Of a stretch of 64,000 nt of DNA, positions 18,101 through 26,890 are shown piece by piece. Each line of letters starts with the position of its first letter. Position 1 is the stretch's first letter. The DNA is from GCA-001735895 sp964651385 (GTDB lineage: Bacteria > Pseudomonadota > Gammaproteobacteria > GCA-001735895): NCBI GenBank assembly GCA_964651385.1, contig CAZYYM010000005.1, positions 16,235 to 80,234 on the forward strand. The letters run 5' to 3'. Both the position numbers and the translations under genes were made by a program. The notes beneath the pieces are model-generated. The model saw nothing but the letters and a program-made list of their open reading frames with translations. It did not search any database and had not been told where the DNA came from.

Positions 18101-18760
18101 TGTCGAGAGATCATCCTTTACTTCGGGCATTAATCGATACGGTCGATTGGTATTCAGTACGGCCTGGTATTTTTTTATGCCGGAAAAACCACCGACGCTA
18201 CAATTAAAAATTTGCAGACTGCTTGCATCGAGTCGGTAGCTTTGTCGACGCCACCAGTCTTTCAGCGCTGAATCCCAGAGCTCATGGTCATCGGTTAGTA
18301 GAGAGGTATTAAATGTTTGTCCGCTATAAAGCGCGTTGTCGATCAGGGCGCGCTGGCAAAAACCATGAATAGTATAAATGGCAGCTTCATCCATCGAGCG
18401 CAAAGCCAGTTGCAGGCGTTTAATTGGCAATTGCAGGTTCGAAGCGTTAATCGATTTTGATTGATCCAGCAGTAATTGCAGAAAGTCATCATCTATCGGT
18501 TCAGCTTGACGAAACAATTTCAACGCATCGAACAATCTTGTCCGGATTCGACTGCGTAGTTCGTCGGTTGCAGCATTCGTGAAAGTGACCACCAGAATTT
18601 CATGCGGCTGGTGCCCTGCCAGAATATGGCGCAAATAAAGATTGGCTATGGTATAGGTCTTGCCTGTTCCGGCACTGGCTTCGATCAGCTTGATGCCGGT
18701 CAGCGGCATTACCAGGCTGGTTCTGGTATCGAGAATTTTTACCGATTGAACTGGTTTCAT
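15167..18760 (-). CDS. recB: Exodeoxyribonuclease V beta subunit RecB
   Basis: RecB supplies the 3'-5' SF1 helicase and the only nuclease domain of RecBCD and loads RecA after Chi. The 1197-aa protein starts with IEASAGTGKTYTIANLY (Walker A). It continues with VTFTNAATDEL (Ia), IDEFQDTDAVQ (Walker B) and GDPKQAIYSFRGGD (III), then IHKSKGLEYPVVFIP and VALTRARAKVYLV. The C-terminal nuclease has the acidic-lysine core GVIDLVFEF and YIVDYKSNYLG (D and DxK). Its start overlaps the recC stop by 4 nt, so translation is coupled. All catalytic motifs are present. Confidence 0.97.
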   Translation of the reverse strand: MKPVQSVKILDTRTSLVMPLTGIKLIEASAGTGKTYTIANLYLRHILAGHQPHEILVVTFTNAATDELRSRIRTRLFDALKLFRQAEPIDDDFLQLLLDQSKSINASNLQLPIKRLQLALRSMDEAAIYTIHGFCQRALIDNALYSGQTFNTSLLTDDHELWDSALKDWWRRQSYRLDASSLQIFNCSVGGFSGIKKYQAVLNTNRPYRLMPEVKDDLSTLFDHIHGLQLNLKDLAFQWRSNRSAVKLILKDSKVLRRNKTLPYHEDNFAGFLDTCDAFFDQPELLNIPGNLHFLASTQLHKESKPSRAGEDNNLNHAFFTSTDEFLIRKKRVETRLKTRANFEAHAYAREHIRRSKLASDVIAYDDLLNRLLEGLNAPGGTALAETIRRQYAVAMIDEFQDTDAVQYDIFYRIYFEGEDTSFTMIGDPKQAIYSFRGGDIFTYMQARQHSRVDIYTLQTNWRSDRALVEAVNRIFTLRSDPFIYSDAITFSPAFATDRNNRASLLLDKSAVTPITIWKIPAQCQAKLDSKTNSYDKVHRATASEISKLITAGNNGRALLDQKPLHSGDIAVLVRTGYEGNALRDVLADYGIRAITIGRDKVFASDEATGLICLLEAINHCGERRYLRAALASSLLNLDYLAMSARLNDETAWQHWLDVFQQLNHLWLQKGFIVMFQHLLQELQIGEILAAQPSSERRMTNLLHLAELLQQRSQRSTGIDALLNWFRQEADGPSIEESELRLESDRDLVKIITIHKSKGLEYPVVFIPYLWTAKPRDLSGASPLEFHDRANNPVIDIGSDNFEQHALISEKERLAEDLRLVYVALTRARAKVYLVWGKISERSKNSSPAKTALGFLLHPKQSASDLDQHLPRAYDLDHDIDGDIDALCHSSLGGIEYRDLPEGSPIAIAEAAPLQPCHLKPATFQGGKSNPWKIASFTALTRDIHQVSHQGSRDIGRDPIINFPAGSHVGLLLHQVFEHLDFAGQIHKQSLTLLKQFAPRFGVELTDPQIAILLEWFREIIRTPLLQPGLSLSVISSQQRLNELVFDFAVGQLDIDALNQCLSSFTRKPIESLTAQSFRGLITGVIDLVFEFQGKYYIVDYKSNYLGPTLLDYSPAKLERAMLDRRYDLQSLIYSIALHRYLHKRLKEYNFEQHFGGSYYLFLRGMREQHGTDFGVYFNRPGLAQIELLDQFLLARR

Positions 18761-21700
18761 AACTCGATTACCTGTCGCAGTGCCGACTGGTAAATTGTCG
18801 TGGCCATTTCGGTAAATTCTGATTCGTCGAGTGGGTGAGCGCTTACACCACGAAGCGCGAGTCGAACATAGTCGTCATCTTTATCACCAGGTATCCCCCG
18901 AGAGACGACGCCTTGCCATTGACTACGGGCGGCAGAATCCGACTTTCCGCCAGAGCATTTTTCGGCCCAGCTAAAACTCGCGCCAGGAAACACCGGTAAT
19001 GGGCGAGTCGCACCGATTAAAAACAGGTCGCAATAACGGCCCAATTGCACCAGTGCTGCGCTTTTTTCAACGGCAGTCAATTGGAAATGCCGGTCACCGC
19101 AAATCAGAGTGGTCGTTTCGCTGGATTTTAGCTGCTGGTTTGCGCATAACACCAGATGATCGAGCCATATGGCTAGTAGATATTTACCTTTCATTGACGC
19201 GGTGGTGTAGTGCATTAAACCTTTACCCGGATAATATTGTCCCACTTGCCCGGACAAATCATAACCATTGTCAAACCGATGATAAAAACGAATTACCTGC
19301 CTGCCTGGACTCCGGTAGCTTTCCAGTACCGGCAACAGGCTTTGTAACTGTGATTCGATGGTTTGAAAATTCAGTTCAGCCGCATAACCATGGGGTAATC
19401 CAGCCTCGGCTTTGAGGTTTTCGATGCCGATTTCCTTGTGATCGAGCATGGCATTGGCGATACGTTGTTTAATCGACCACAGATCGAGGGCGTCGAGCTC
19501 AAAAACTTCGTCGTCTTCGACCTGTTCCGCCTGTTCCAGCCGCAGGTTCAGGCTGTGATTAAAGAAAAACCGGATAGGATGAGCAACGAACCGTTTTAAC
19601 TGATCAAGGTCGATTTGTGGTTTTTCCGCAGGGACTGGAGTCAGACCTTGACGCGGCCAGACCTTGCCTTCCGGCGCCGACGTCGATGCCTGCAAGGTGG
19701 ACGCGATGTTGCACCAGTATCGATCATAGCCAGGTATCGAGCCCAGATAGTTTTCCGCTGCGAAAGCTTGCATCGGATGTTCTGTAGTGATGGACCGGCT
19801 AACTGACTCGCAATCCAGGACAGTCAGATTATTATCGATGAATTCGAGCAACTCACCGACCAGTACCGACGGCTGCCGCGGGCTATTGTCTTTCAGACTA
19901 CGGCCACTATAACTAATGTATAAAGTTTGTCGTGTACAAAGCAATGTCTCTAGCATGAGGTAGCGGTCTTCGTCCCCTTTTAACGGGTCTCCCGGTTGCC
20001 AGTGTTTTGCCATCAGATCGAATTCGAGCGCATGCTCACGACGCGGAAAAGCCGGATCGTTCATGCCGATCAGGCAGATCACCTTAAACGGTAGGCTGCG
20101 CATCGGCCGCATACCACAAACGGTAATGCCACCGGAAAACAGACGACCGAGTACATCGCGACTGGCTAACTGGGTTTCCATCCAGTGGTTAAGCAATGCC
20201 GGCGTTATCAGGTTGCTGTCGGCTATGCTTAGTGCGTCGATGCAGTCTCGGATAGTCTGTAGATTCGATTCCGAGTTATCCTGTGGCAGAAAAAAATCGC
20301 TGAGCAATTGATTTAAGCGGAGCCGCCAATCGCTACCGCGACAATCGCTAGCCAACTGACGACCCCAGTATTCGAGCCGGTCAAAGAAATTCCAGAACTT
20401 AGCCACGCTTTCGGCACGAGATCCTTCTACGTTTTCAAGCGGCGCGATGCCACTCCAAAGTGCATTGTCGCCAAATGCAAAGCCGGCAAATATACGCTGC
20501 CGAGCCTGTTGCCAGGTGTTTTGAATGGTCGCAGGTAAATGCAGGCTCTTCTTATGATTGCCATCGATACCCCAACGCACCGCCGCGTTTTCGAGAATAT
20601 CACGTATTTCCTTGAGCGCCTGATTGTCGATATCGAAGCAGCGCCGGATCTCTTCGACCTGCAATAGCGACACTATGTCCGAGTGGGCAAAGCGGCTGGT
20701 TGGTAATTTCAAAAGTTGTAGAAAGCTCTGTACCAGCGGGTGTTCTTCGGCGACGGTGGTGTCCGACAAATTCCAGGGCAGATAGGGGCGCGTCTGATTT
20801 TCGTCGCATTGGAATACCGCTTCGATATAGGGTGCATAACGGCTGATTTCGGGCGTCATGACCAATATGTCTTCAGGGCTCAGAGCTGGGTCATGATCGA
20901 GCATGGCCAGTAACTGGTTATGCAGAACCTGACATTCACGCATCGGGCTGTGACAAATGTGAAGCGACAGGGACTTATCCAGCCCGGTCACGATAATAGT
21001 ATCACCGCTGATATCGAAAATACTTTGTTGCACTGCATGCAGCAGGGAAGCCGTACCGGGCGCCTGATAGTCATCGAGCGCACAGCTTAATTGCGCATCC
21101 TGGTCGAGTATTAAATCCTGCAAAATCTGACCCTGCCTTCCCCAGGCTGCTAGCAATTCGTTGCCCGTTTCGTAATATTCGGCATGGCTGGGGTTTTTCA
21201 GGCGTAATTTCGACAGAGCCCGCGTGCTTTTTAGATCAGCCCAGTATTGATCGGTGGGACTATGTTGATACAGTCGTATAGAGGTATGTTGTGCGAGAGC
21301 ATGAATGACTTCAATAAATAGCGGTGGCAGATTCGACAGTGCAAACAGACTGATACGCTCGGGCAGATTGGTTGGACTTTTGGCCTGTTTCAGTTTTGTA
21401 ATTAAATTTTCCAGAATGGCGACGCGATGATGCACCGTATCTTCCAGCAATGCCTGCCAGATCTGCGATTGCCAATGATTGTCGGTTTGCCGACTCCAGT
21501 CTCGAATGAGCGCGGGACGGTACAATTGATAGCGATCAAAACAGTCGGCAATATGGTTTGCGAGTTGCCAGCATTTGATATCAGCATCGTCGGCGTTTAA
21601 GTAATGTCGCAAGCGATTGAAAGTTGGCTGGTCGAGCAGATCGGGCAGACAGGCGAAAATTTGCCAACTCATGCTATCCCGGTTTAACGGGTCACTGCCG

Positions 21701-21945
21701 GGGACGTCGTCCATCATTTTCGATGCAATTTCCCATATCCAGTTTGCGGGTAAAGGATATTGTATATTGGCCGCGATCCCCTGCTGCTGTGCGATTTGTA
21801 AATTCAGCCAACGCGACATCGCATAGCTCGGAACGATAATTGTTTCCGATGACAAAGGACTGGACAGAGGTCGATCGACAAGCTCCTGACTCAGGCTTTG
21901 ATATAATCTTTCAATTCGATTGGAGCTGTAAATCATTAAGGCCAT
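18757..21945 (-). CDS. recC: Exodeoxyribonuclease V gamma subunit RecC
   Basis: RecC holds the complex together, splits the strands and recognises Chi. The 1062-aa length is slightly below E. coli RecC (1122). The N-terminus (IYSSNRIERLYQSL) and the dead-helicase motifs (TIIVPSYAMSRWLNLQIAQ, GGITVCGMRPMRSLPFKV, CLIGMNDPAFPR) are those of the family. The C-terminal part is the inactive nuclease-like fold. It heads the recCBD operon. There is no ptrA gene between recC and recB, unlike in E. coli. A 223-nt divergent region separates it from the 303-aa unknown gene. Confidence 0.95.
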   Translation of the reverse strand: MALMIYSSNRIERLYQSLSQELVDRPLSSPLSSETIIVPSYAMSRWLNLQIAQQQGIAANIQYPLPANWIWEIASKMMDDVPGSDPLNRDSMSWQIFACLPDLLDQPTFNRLRHYLNADDADIKCWQLANHIADCFDRYQLYRPALIRDWSRQTDNHWQSQIWQALLEDTVHHRVAILENLITKLKQAKSPTNLPERISLFALSNLPPLFIEVIHALAQHTSIRLYQHSPTDQYWADLKSTRALSKLRLKNPSHAEYYETGNELLAAWGRQGQILQDLILDQDAQLSCALDDYQAPGTASLLHAVQQSIFDISGDTIIVTGLDKSLSLHICHSPMRECQVLHNQLLAMLDHDPALSPEDILVMTPEISRYAPYIEAVFQCDENQTRPYLPWNLSDTTVAEEHPLVQSFLQLLKLPTSRFAHSDIVSLLQVEEIRRCFDIDNQALKEIRDILENAAVRWGIDGNHKKSLHLPATIQNTWQQARQRIFAGFAFGDNALWSGIAPLENVEGSRAESVAKFWNFFDRLEYWGRQLASDCRGSDWRLRLNQLLSDFFLPQDNSESNLQTIRDCIDALSIADSNLITPALLNHWMETQLASRDVLGRLFSGGITVCGMRPMRSLPFKVICLIGMNDPAFPRREHALEFDLMAKHWQPGDPLKGDEDRYLMLETLLCTRQTLYISYSGRSLKDNSPRQPSVLVGELLEFIDNNLTVLDCESVSRSITTEHPMQAFAAENYLGSIPGYDRYWCNIASTLQASTSAPEGKVWPRQGLTPVPAEKPQIDLDQLKRFVAHPIRFFFNHSLNLRLEQAEQVEDDEVFELDALDLWSIKQRIANAMLDHKEIGIENLKAEAGLPHGYAAELNFQTIESQLQSLLPVLESYRSPGRQVIRFYHRFDNGYDLSGQVGQYYPGKGLMHYTTASMKGKYLLAIWLDHLVLCANQQLKSSETTTLICGDRHFQLTAVEKSAALVQLGRYCDLFLIGATRPLPVFPGASFSWAEKCSGGKSDSAARSQWQGVVSRGIPGDKDDDYVRLALRGVSAHPLDESEFTEMATTIYQSALRQVIEL

Positions 21946-21995
21946 TACAAATAGCTTGCTCCTTTGCCGGCAGTGATGATCGAGGGGTCCATTAT

Positions 21996-22042
21996 AGCCA
22001 GATTATGGCTCACCAAATGAGCCAGCTAATGCGAGGTTTTTT
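21996..22042 (+). promoter_or_regulatory. Alternative hairpins plus T-run between recC and the unknown gene
   Basis: AGCCA (21996-22000) can pair with TGGCT (22006-22010), or TGGCTCA (22006-22012) can pair with TGAGCCA (22018-22024) around CCAAA. The two cannot form together. Six T (22037-22042) lie 12 nt after the second stem, too far for a standard intrinsic terminator. It could be part of the leader of the gene at 22169, or chance. Confidence 0.3.
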
Positions 22043-22168
22043 AATCATTCAGATAATTAATTACCAGGGTTCAGACAATTGATGGATGATGTCTGCATTT
22101 TGCACTATTATGCGGGGCATTAACCAGTAATTGCTGGCAAAATAAAACCTCAGGTTTTCCCGGATCAC

Positions 22169-23080
22169 ATGACTGATCAAATAAATCCAGACAATGGCAC
22201 GCGACGCGTTATCGATGATGACGAGTATATTTATTTTGATGGATACTGGATACGCTATTACCCACCGTTAGAAGATACGCTCGGTAACCGTAAGCGATTA
22301 ATCGACAGCCTGACCCGCCGTGCTTTCCATCATACCGAAGCGGGCATTAATACTCCCGGACAGAGTCTGGAGCAGGCGCGTGCGGCCTATGAGAAACAAT
22401 CTAATCCGCAACGGAAACGCGTCAATGCAGCGATGTTGGCAGGTGCGCTTTTTAACCGAGCGACGGATTTGTTTACTTCAATAGTGGATCTCGGTGAATT
22501 GGGTGTCAAGGTGAGTAAAAGTAATGAACTCATGCGGCAGTGCAGTTCCTGTTTTCAGGAAGCATTAACCCTCGGTCAGCAGGTAAAGCACTATAGCGGC
22601 TGCGAAGGGCTTGATGAAATCTGGGGGGAACCTTTTAAAGCATTTACGCTGTCGCCGGACGATTTTTATAAATCCCGATTCATAAAAATTGCGCAAAGTA
22701 AAAGCGATATTGATTTGATCACCGAGTGCATAATTGAAACTTTTTGCGGCGTTCCAATATTTGCTGAATTACACGCTGTTTTGATCGAGTTCGGCGAAGC
22801 CGCCAAACAGGTGTCGGAGACTATGAAGACAGACCCGATTATTTTTGAAGTATGGCCCAACTTCGTTGCCCTTGCAGAAACGATTATTAGTTTTCAACCT
22901 GATCTGGCCGATGACTCGGATCAGATGCTGACAATGCGCACGGCTCAGGGGCGGGCCTTGTTACTCGAAGGCAAGCAGCTGCTCGGCTATATCGCCGGTG
23001 CGCGAATTCCCATGCCGCTGAGTACTGCGCGATATATTAAAAAATGTCAGGCGTACGAGGCGCCGTTGACAGATAACTGA
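22169..23080 (+). CDS. Unrecognised 303-aa soluble protein
   Basis: I do not recognise a family. The protein has no signal peptide and no clear membrane segment. It opens with an acidic stretch (VIDDDEYIYFDGYWIRYY) and continues mostly as predicted helix. Cysteines cluster at QCSSCFQ, and more occur in SGCEGL and ETFCGV. The end is IPMPLSTARYIKKCQ. Codon use and residue balance look like those of neighbouring genes. It stands alone, diverging from recC and converging with mmsA, so context gives no function. The helical, repeat-poor look would suit a scaffold or regulatory protein, but that is a guess. The start is the first ATG of the frame. Confidence 0.75.
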   Translation: MTDQINPDNGTRRVIDDDEYIYFDGYWIRYYPPLEDTLGNRKRLIDSLTRRAFHHTEAGINTPGQSLEQARAAYEKQSNPQRKRVNAAMLAGALFNRATDLFTSIVDLGELGVKVSKSNELMRQCSSCFQEALTLGQQVKHYSGCEGLDEIWGEPFKAFTLSPDDFYKSRFIKIAQSKSDIDLITECIIETFCGVPIFAELHAVLIEFGEAAKQVSETMKTDPIIFEVWPNFVALAETIISFQPDLADDSDQMLTMRTAQGRALLLEGKQLLGYIAGARIPMPLSTARYIKKCQAYEAPLTDN

Positions 23081-23163
23081 AGGATCGAAACATAAGACTG
23101 TGGCAAAATAGCCGATATTAATTGAGTTAAATACAAAAGCCGAATTTTTCTTATAGAGAGTCG

Positions 23164-24690
23164 TTATCTAAGTACCGGCATAGAAAATTCAGCGCCCACG
23201 CCACTTTCCTGCCAGCGTGCTGTCACGGTTTTGACCTTGGTATAAAATCGCAGTCCTTCCATACCATACTGATTATGATCACCGAATGCCGACGATTTCC
23301 AGCCGCCGAAACTATGGAAAGCCAATGGTACCGGAATCGGTACGTTGATACCGACCATGCCAACTTCTACCTTGTCGGCATAGGTGCGTGCAGCCGCGCC
23401 ATTTTTGGTAAAGATAGAAGTGCCGTTGCCATAAGGGTGGTCGCTAGCCAGTGACAGACCTTCGTCGAATGAAGCGACCCGCATAATCTGCAATACCGGG
23501 CCGAAAATCTCCTCCCGGTAGGAAGTCATTTCGGATTTAACTCCGTCAATCAATGAGCCGCCGAGGAAGAAACCGTCTTCATTACCCTCGCATACATAGC
23601 CTCGACCGTCGACGACCAGTTCGGAGCCTTCGTCCTGCGCCATCTGAATATAACCAATAACTTTCTCCCGGTGTTCTTTAGTAACTAATGGGCCCATTTC
23701 CAGGTTAGTGTCGGTGCTATTGCCAATCCGTAAAGCTTCGACCCGTGGCTTAAGAATATCGATTAATTTATCAGCAACTTCATCGCCGACACAAACGCCC
23801 ACCGATATCGCCATGCACCGCTCGCCTGCAGAGCCGTAAGCCGCGCCCATTAGTGCATTGGCGACATTTTCAAGATCGGCATCGGGTAGAATCAGCATAT
23901 GATTCTTCGCACCGCCCATGGCCTGACATCGTTTTCCATTGGCGGTTGCAGTCGCATAAACGTATTGCGCGATTGCAGTAGAGCCGACAAAACTTACCGC
24001 TTTGATACGCGCGTCATTAAGCAGCGTATCGACCGCTTCCCTGTCACCGTTGATGACGTTGAATACACCCGGTGGCCCACCGGCTTCAATAAATAATTCG
24101 GCCAAACGCAACGGACAGGAGGGGTCCTTTTCCGATGGTTTCAATACCACGGTATTCCCGGTAACCAGCGCCATGCCAGCCATCCACAGCGGAATCATGG
24201 CCGGAAAGTTAAAGGGTGTGATTCCGGCGACAACGCCAAGCGGTTTGCGCATCGAATAAATATCGATACCGGAGGCGACATTGTCAGAAAACTCACCCTT
24301 TTGCTGGTGCGGGGCGCCACAGGCAAATTCCACGACCTCGATACCGCGTAAAACTGAACCCATGGCATCTTCGATGACTTTACCGTGTTCGTTGCAAATC
24401 AGCGTAGCCAGTTCATGCTGGTGATCGTACAATAATTGCACGAATTTGGTCATGATACGCGATCGCGCCAGTATCGAGGTCGATGCCCAGGCCGGGAAAG
24501 CCTGTTGCGCGACAGCAATCGCTGCCTCAACTTCGGTTTGGCAGGCTAATGGCACTTCGCTGGCCTTGATGCCATGACTCGGGTTATAAACATCACCAAA
24601 ACGACCGCTGACACCAGAGATACGCTCACCGTTAACAAAATGGTTTAGCTGAGGGATTCCTGAATTGACGACTTCTGCCGGTTGACTCAT
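23164..24690 (-). CDS. mmsA: CoA-acylating methylmalonate-semialdehyde dehydrogenase
   Basis: MmsA converts methylmalonate semialdehyde (valine and thymine breakdown) or malonate semialdehyde to propionyl- or acetyl-CoA with NAD+ and CoA. Aldehyde dehydrogenase motifs are clear: TPFNFPAMIPLWM, VLKPSEKDPSCP, FVGSTAIAQYV, and the catalytic cysteine in GSAGERCMAISVGV. Cysteine followed by Met-Ala-Ile and the absence of the usual upstream catalytic glutamate fit the CoA-acylating type. An upstream ATG at 24723 would add 11 residues; 24690 fits the family length better, and neither has a strong ribosome-binding site. No other valine genes are adjacent. Confidence 0.9.
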   Translation of the reverse strand: MSQPAEVVNSGIPQLNHFVNGERISGVSGRFGDVYNPSHGIKASEVPLACQTEVEAAIAVAQQAFPAWASTSILARSRIMTKFVQLLYDHQHELATLICNEHGKVIEDAMGSVLRGIEVVEFACGAPHQQKGEFSDNVASGIDIYSMRKPLGVVAGITPFNFPAMIPLWMAGMALVTGNTVVLKPSEKDPSCPLRLAELFIEAGGPPGVFNVINGDREAVDTLLNDARIKAVSFVGSTAIAQYVYATATANGKRCQAMGGAKNHMLILPDADLENVANALMGAAYGSAGERCMAISVGVCVGDEVADKLIDILKPRVEALRIGNSTDTNLEMGPLVTKEHREKVIGYIQMAQDEGSELVVDGRGYVCEGNEDGFFLGGSLIDGVKSEMTSYREEIFGPVLQIMRVASFDEGLSLASDHPYGNGTSIFTKNGAAARTYADKVEVGMVGINVPIPVPLAFHSFGGWKSSAFGDHNQYGMEGLRFYTKVKTVTARWQESGVGAEFSMPVLR

Positions 24691-24770
24691 GGCTGTGCCT
24701 ATAGAATTATACGAAGATGGCATGCAGTATAAAGGAGATATTTCTGTAATCCAATAGTGTAATATTCACA

Positions 24771-24801
24771 ATCATTCTGCATAAGTACACTAATGAATGA
24801 T
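24771..24801. promoter_or_regulatory. Inverted repeat upstream of mmsA
   Basis: ATCATTC (24771-24777) and GAATGAT (24795-24801) form a perfect 7-bp inverted repeat with a 17-nt spacer, 81 nt upstream of the chosen mmsA start. It could be an operator. No regulator gene is adjacent. A short CCCCA/TGGGG hairpin (24835-24847) lies at the end of the preceding transporter-acyltransferase gene. Confidence 0.3.
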
Positions 24802-24856
24802 GGGTTACTGAGGCTACGAATTCACACGCATAATCCCCATGCTGGGGGGAGAATAT

Positions 24857-26731
24857 TCAACGTTTGTCGCCTCTTAAATGGAGCACAGTATTGGTAAGTC
24901 TCTCGAGCGTTGCATCATTGGCTGAAATTAATTCTCCGGCGACAAGATCAATTTTGCTAAACCTGCGACGAGGGGAAAACCGGGTCATCGCATTGCCGTA
25001 TTTACGGCTGAAAAAACTACCCCATAAACCGCTTAAAGCCAAAGGCATAACAGGAACCGGGTCTTGTTCAAGTATACGGCTGACACCCGCCTTGAAATGG
25101 TTCATCTCTCCATTGGCGGTAATTTCTCCTTCCGGAAAGATACAGATGACTTGATCGTTCTGTAATGCATCACTGACCTGTTCGAAAGCCACCCGCATCA
25201 GTTCGGGATCCTCTTTGGCGCCGGCAATGGGAATTGAATTTGCGGTTTTAAATATAAACGATAAAACTGGTATCTGGAAAATTTTGTAGTGCATGACGAA
25301 ACGGATCGGTCTTCGAATGCTACCGATAAGCACCAGCGCATCGATAAAACTAACGTGATTGCAAACCAATACCAAAGGCCCGTTATCGGGAATGTTATCG
25401 AGATTAAATTTGCGCACTCGGTATATGGAATGGACGACTAGCCAGACCAGCAGGCGCATGATAAATTCGGGTACCAGCATAAAGATGATTACCGCGACCG
25501 CTACATTCATCAATGCCATAATTAGAAACAGAGTCGGAATCGTAATACCCACTTTTAATGCGAACAAACCGTACAGCGACGCCACGACCATAAACAAAGC
25601 GTTCATTACATTGTTTGCTGCGATAATGCGCGAGCGTTTGGCGGCATCGCTCCGTTGTTGCACCAGTGCATAAAGCGGTACGATGTAAATGCCGCCTGAG
25701 ACACCTAGCATAAGGATATCGATCATCAGGCGAAAATTGCCAGCGGCGGCAATAAATACAGCCGGTGTCACCAGAACATCGTCGGAAGAGGCCAACGATT
25801 GATTAAGATAGATATCTACCCCAAACAGCGTCAACCCCAGCGCGCCAATCGGCACCAGACCAATTTCTACCATGCGCCCGGAGAGTTTTTCACAGAGAAA
25901 AGATCCGATACCGATACCAATAGAAAACATCGCCAATAATGTAATATAAACCTGTTCGTCGCCCGCCAGATCGTAGCGCACATAATTTGGTAACTGCGTG
26001 ACGTAGGTAATACCGATAAACCAGAACCAGGATATGCCCATAACCGAATAAAATACGCTAGTGTTCTGGCGAGCGTCGCGCAGAATATTGGCAGTTTGCC
26101 TGAACAGATTAAAACTAATTTGCAACTCAGGCGCGGCAGACGGCAGATAGGGAATCGAACAACTTGCCCAATAACCGAAGCAGGCAATCAGTACCACCGC
26201 TACAGCGATAGTACCGACACCGAAGCCGATAACAAATACACTGGCGATGAGTCCGAGCAATATGGCGAGAAAGGTTCCGAATTCGACCAGGGCGTTGCCG
26301 CCAACCAGTTCCTGATCTTTTAGCGCCTGTGGCAGTAAACTGTATTTAACGGGCCCAAACAATGCCGATTGCGTACCCATTAAAAACAGGATGCCGATCA
26401 ACATTGCCGTGTTTTCAGTAAAAAAAGCGATGGCGCCCAGAAGCATAATCAGAATTTCGAGTAATTTTAAGCGTCGGATGAGCATAGACTTTTCAAACTT
26501 GTCGGCAAGTTGTCCGGCAATCGGTGAAAACAGAAAGAAGGGCATAATGAACAAACCTGCAGCAATATTAACCAGCATATTGCTCGTTTCCTGGCTGATG
26601 CTGGCGGCCTGAAAAGCAATCAATATAGTCAGGCCGTTTTTGAATAGATTATCGTTAAAGGCGCCGAGTAACTGCGTCACAAAAAATGGCAGAAATCGCC
26701 GACTGCCGAGTAGTTTCACGGAGTCCGACAT
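24857..26731 (-). CDS. MFS lysophospholipid-transporter-like domain fused to PlsC acyltransferase
   Basis: The first roughly 410 residues form a 12-segment MFS transporter starting FFVTQLLGAFNDNLFKNGL, like LplT, which flips lysophospholipids inward. The last roughly 190 residues are a PlsC acyltransferase with NHVSFID (catalytic His and Asp), FPEGEIT and the late VPVMPLAL motif. In E. coli the LplT and Aas proteins do this job, with Aas carrying acyltransferase plus acyl-ACP synthetase. Here the synthetase domain is missing and the protein stops after PlsC. The likely role is uptake and reacylation of lysophospholipids with acyl-ACP made elsewhere. The start follows an AGGAA site. Confidence 0.88.
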   Translation of the reverse strand: MSDSVKLLGSRRFLPFFVTQLLGAFNDNLFKNGLTILIAFQAASISQETSNMLVNIAAGLFIMPFFLFSPIAGQLADKFEKSMLIRRLKLLEILIMLLGAIAFFTENTAMLIGILFLMGTQSALFGPVKYSLLPQALKDQELVGGNALVEFGTFLAILLGLIASVFVIGFGVGTIAVAVVLIACFGYWASCSIPYLPSAAPELQISFNLFRQTANILRDARQNTSVFYSVMGISWFWFIGITYVTQLPNYVRYDLAGDEQVYITLLAMFSIGIGIGSFLCEKLSGRMVEIGLVPIGALGLTLFGVDIYLNQSLASSDDVLVTPAVFIAAAGNFRLMIDILMLGVSGGIYIVPLYALVQQRSDAAKRSRIIAANNVMNALFMVVASLYGLFALKVGITIPTLFLIMALMNVAVAVIIFMLVPEFIMRLLVWLVVHSIYRVRKFNLDNIPDNGPLVLVCNHVSFIDALVLIGSIRRPIRFVMHYKIFQIPVLSFIFKTANSIPIAGAKEDPELMRVAFEQVSDALQNDQVICIFPEGEITANGEMNHFKAGVSRILEQDPVPVMPLALSGLWGSFFSRKYGNAMTRFSPRRRFSKIDLVAGELISANDATLERLTNTVLHLRGDKR

Positions 26732-26817
26732 ATTGACGTTCCTGTTTTAAATCGGATTATTCTACTACAGGCCCGGGTAGGTGCGAACCAATATGAAAAC
26801 CCTTTGGTTTCAATTGC

Positions 26818-26839
26818 GGGCAGATACCTGGATCTGCCC
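26818..26839. repeat. REP-like palindromic hairpin
   Basis: GGGCAGAT (26818-26825) and ATCTGCCC (26832-26839) form a perfect 8-bp stem around ACCTGG and are followed by CCTACGG. The look is of the short GTAGGGGCAGA-type extragenic palindromes found in many gammaproteobacteria. A second similar copy is not visible in this window, so repeat status is inferred from form. An AACCAA/TTGGTT stem (26787-26810) lies just before it. Confidence 0.45.
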
Positions 26840-26849
26840 CTACGGATGA

Positions 26850-26876
26850 TTTCCCGATACACTGCGGGAAATTTTT
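26850..26876 (+). terminator. Terminator-like hairpin 14 nt upstream of the EamA gene
   Basis: TTTCCCG (26850-26856) pairs perfectly with CGGGAAA (26865-26871) around an 8-nt loop, followed by five T. It points toward the EamA transporter and ends 14 nt before its first possible start. No plus-strand gene precedes it, so it would end only a leader transcript; this suggests attenuation, or a stray palindrome. Confidence 0.5.
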
Positions 26877-26890
26877 AGCGGTATCAATTC

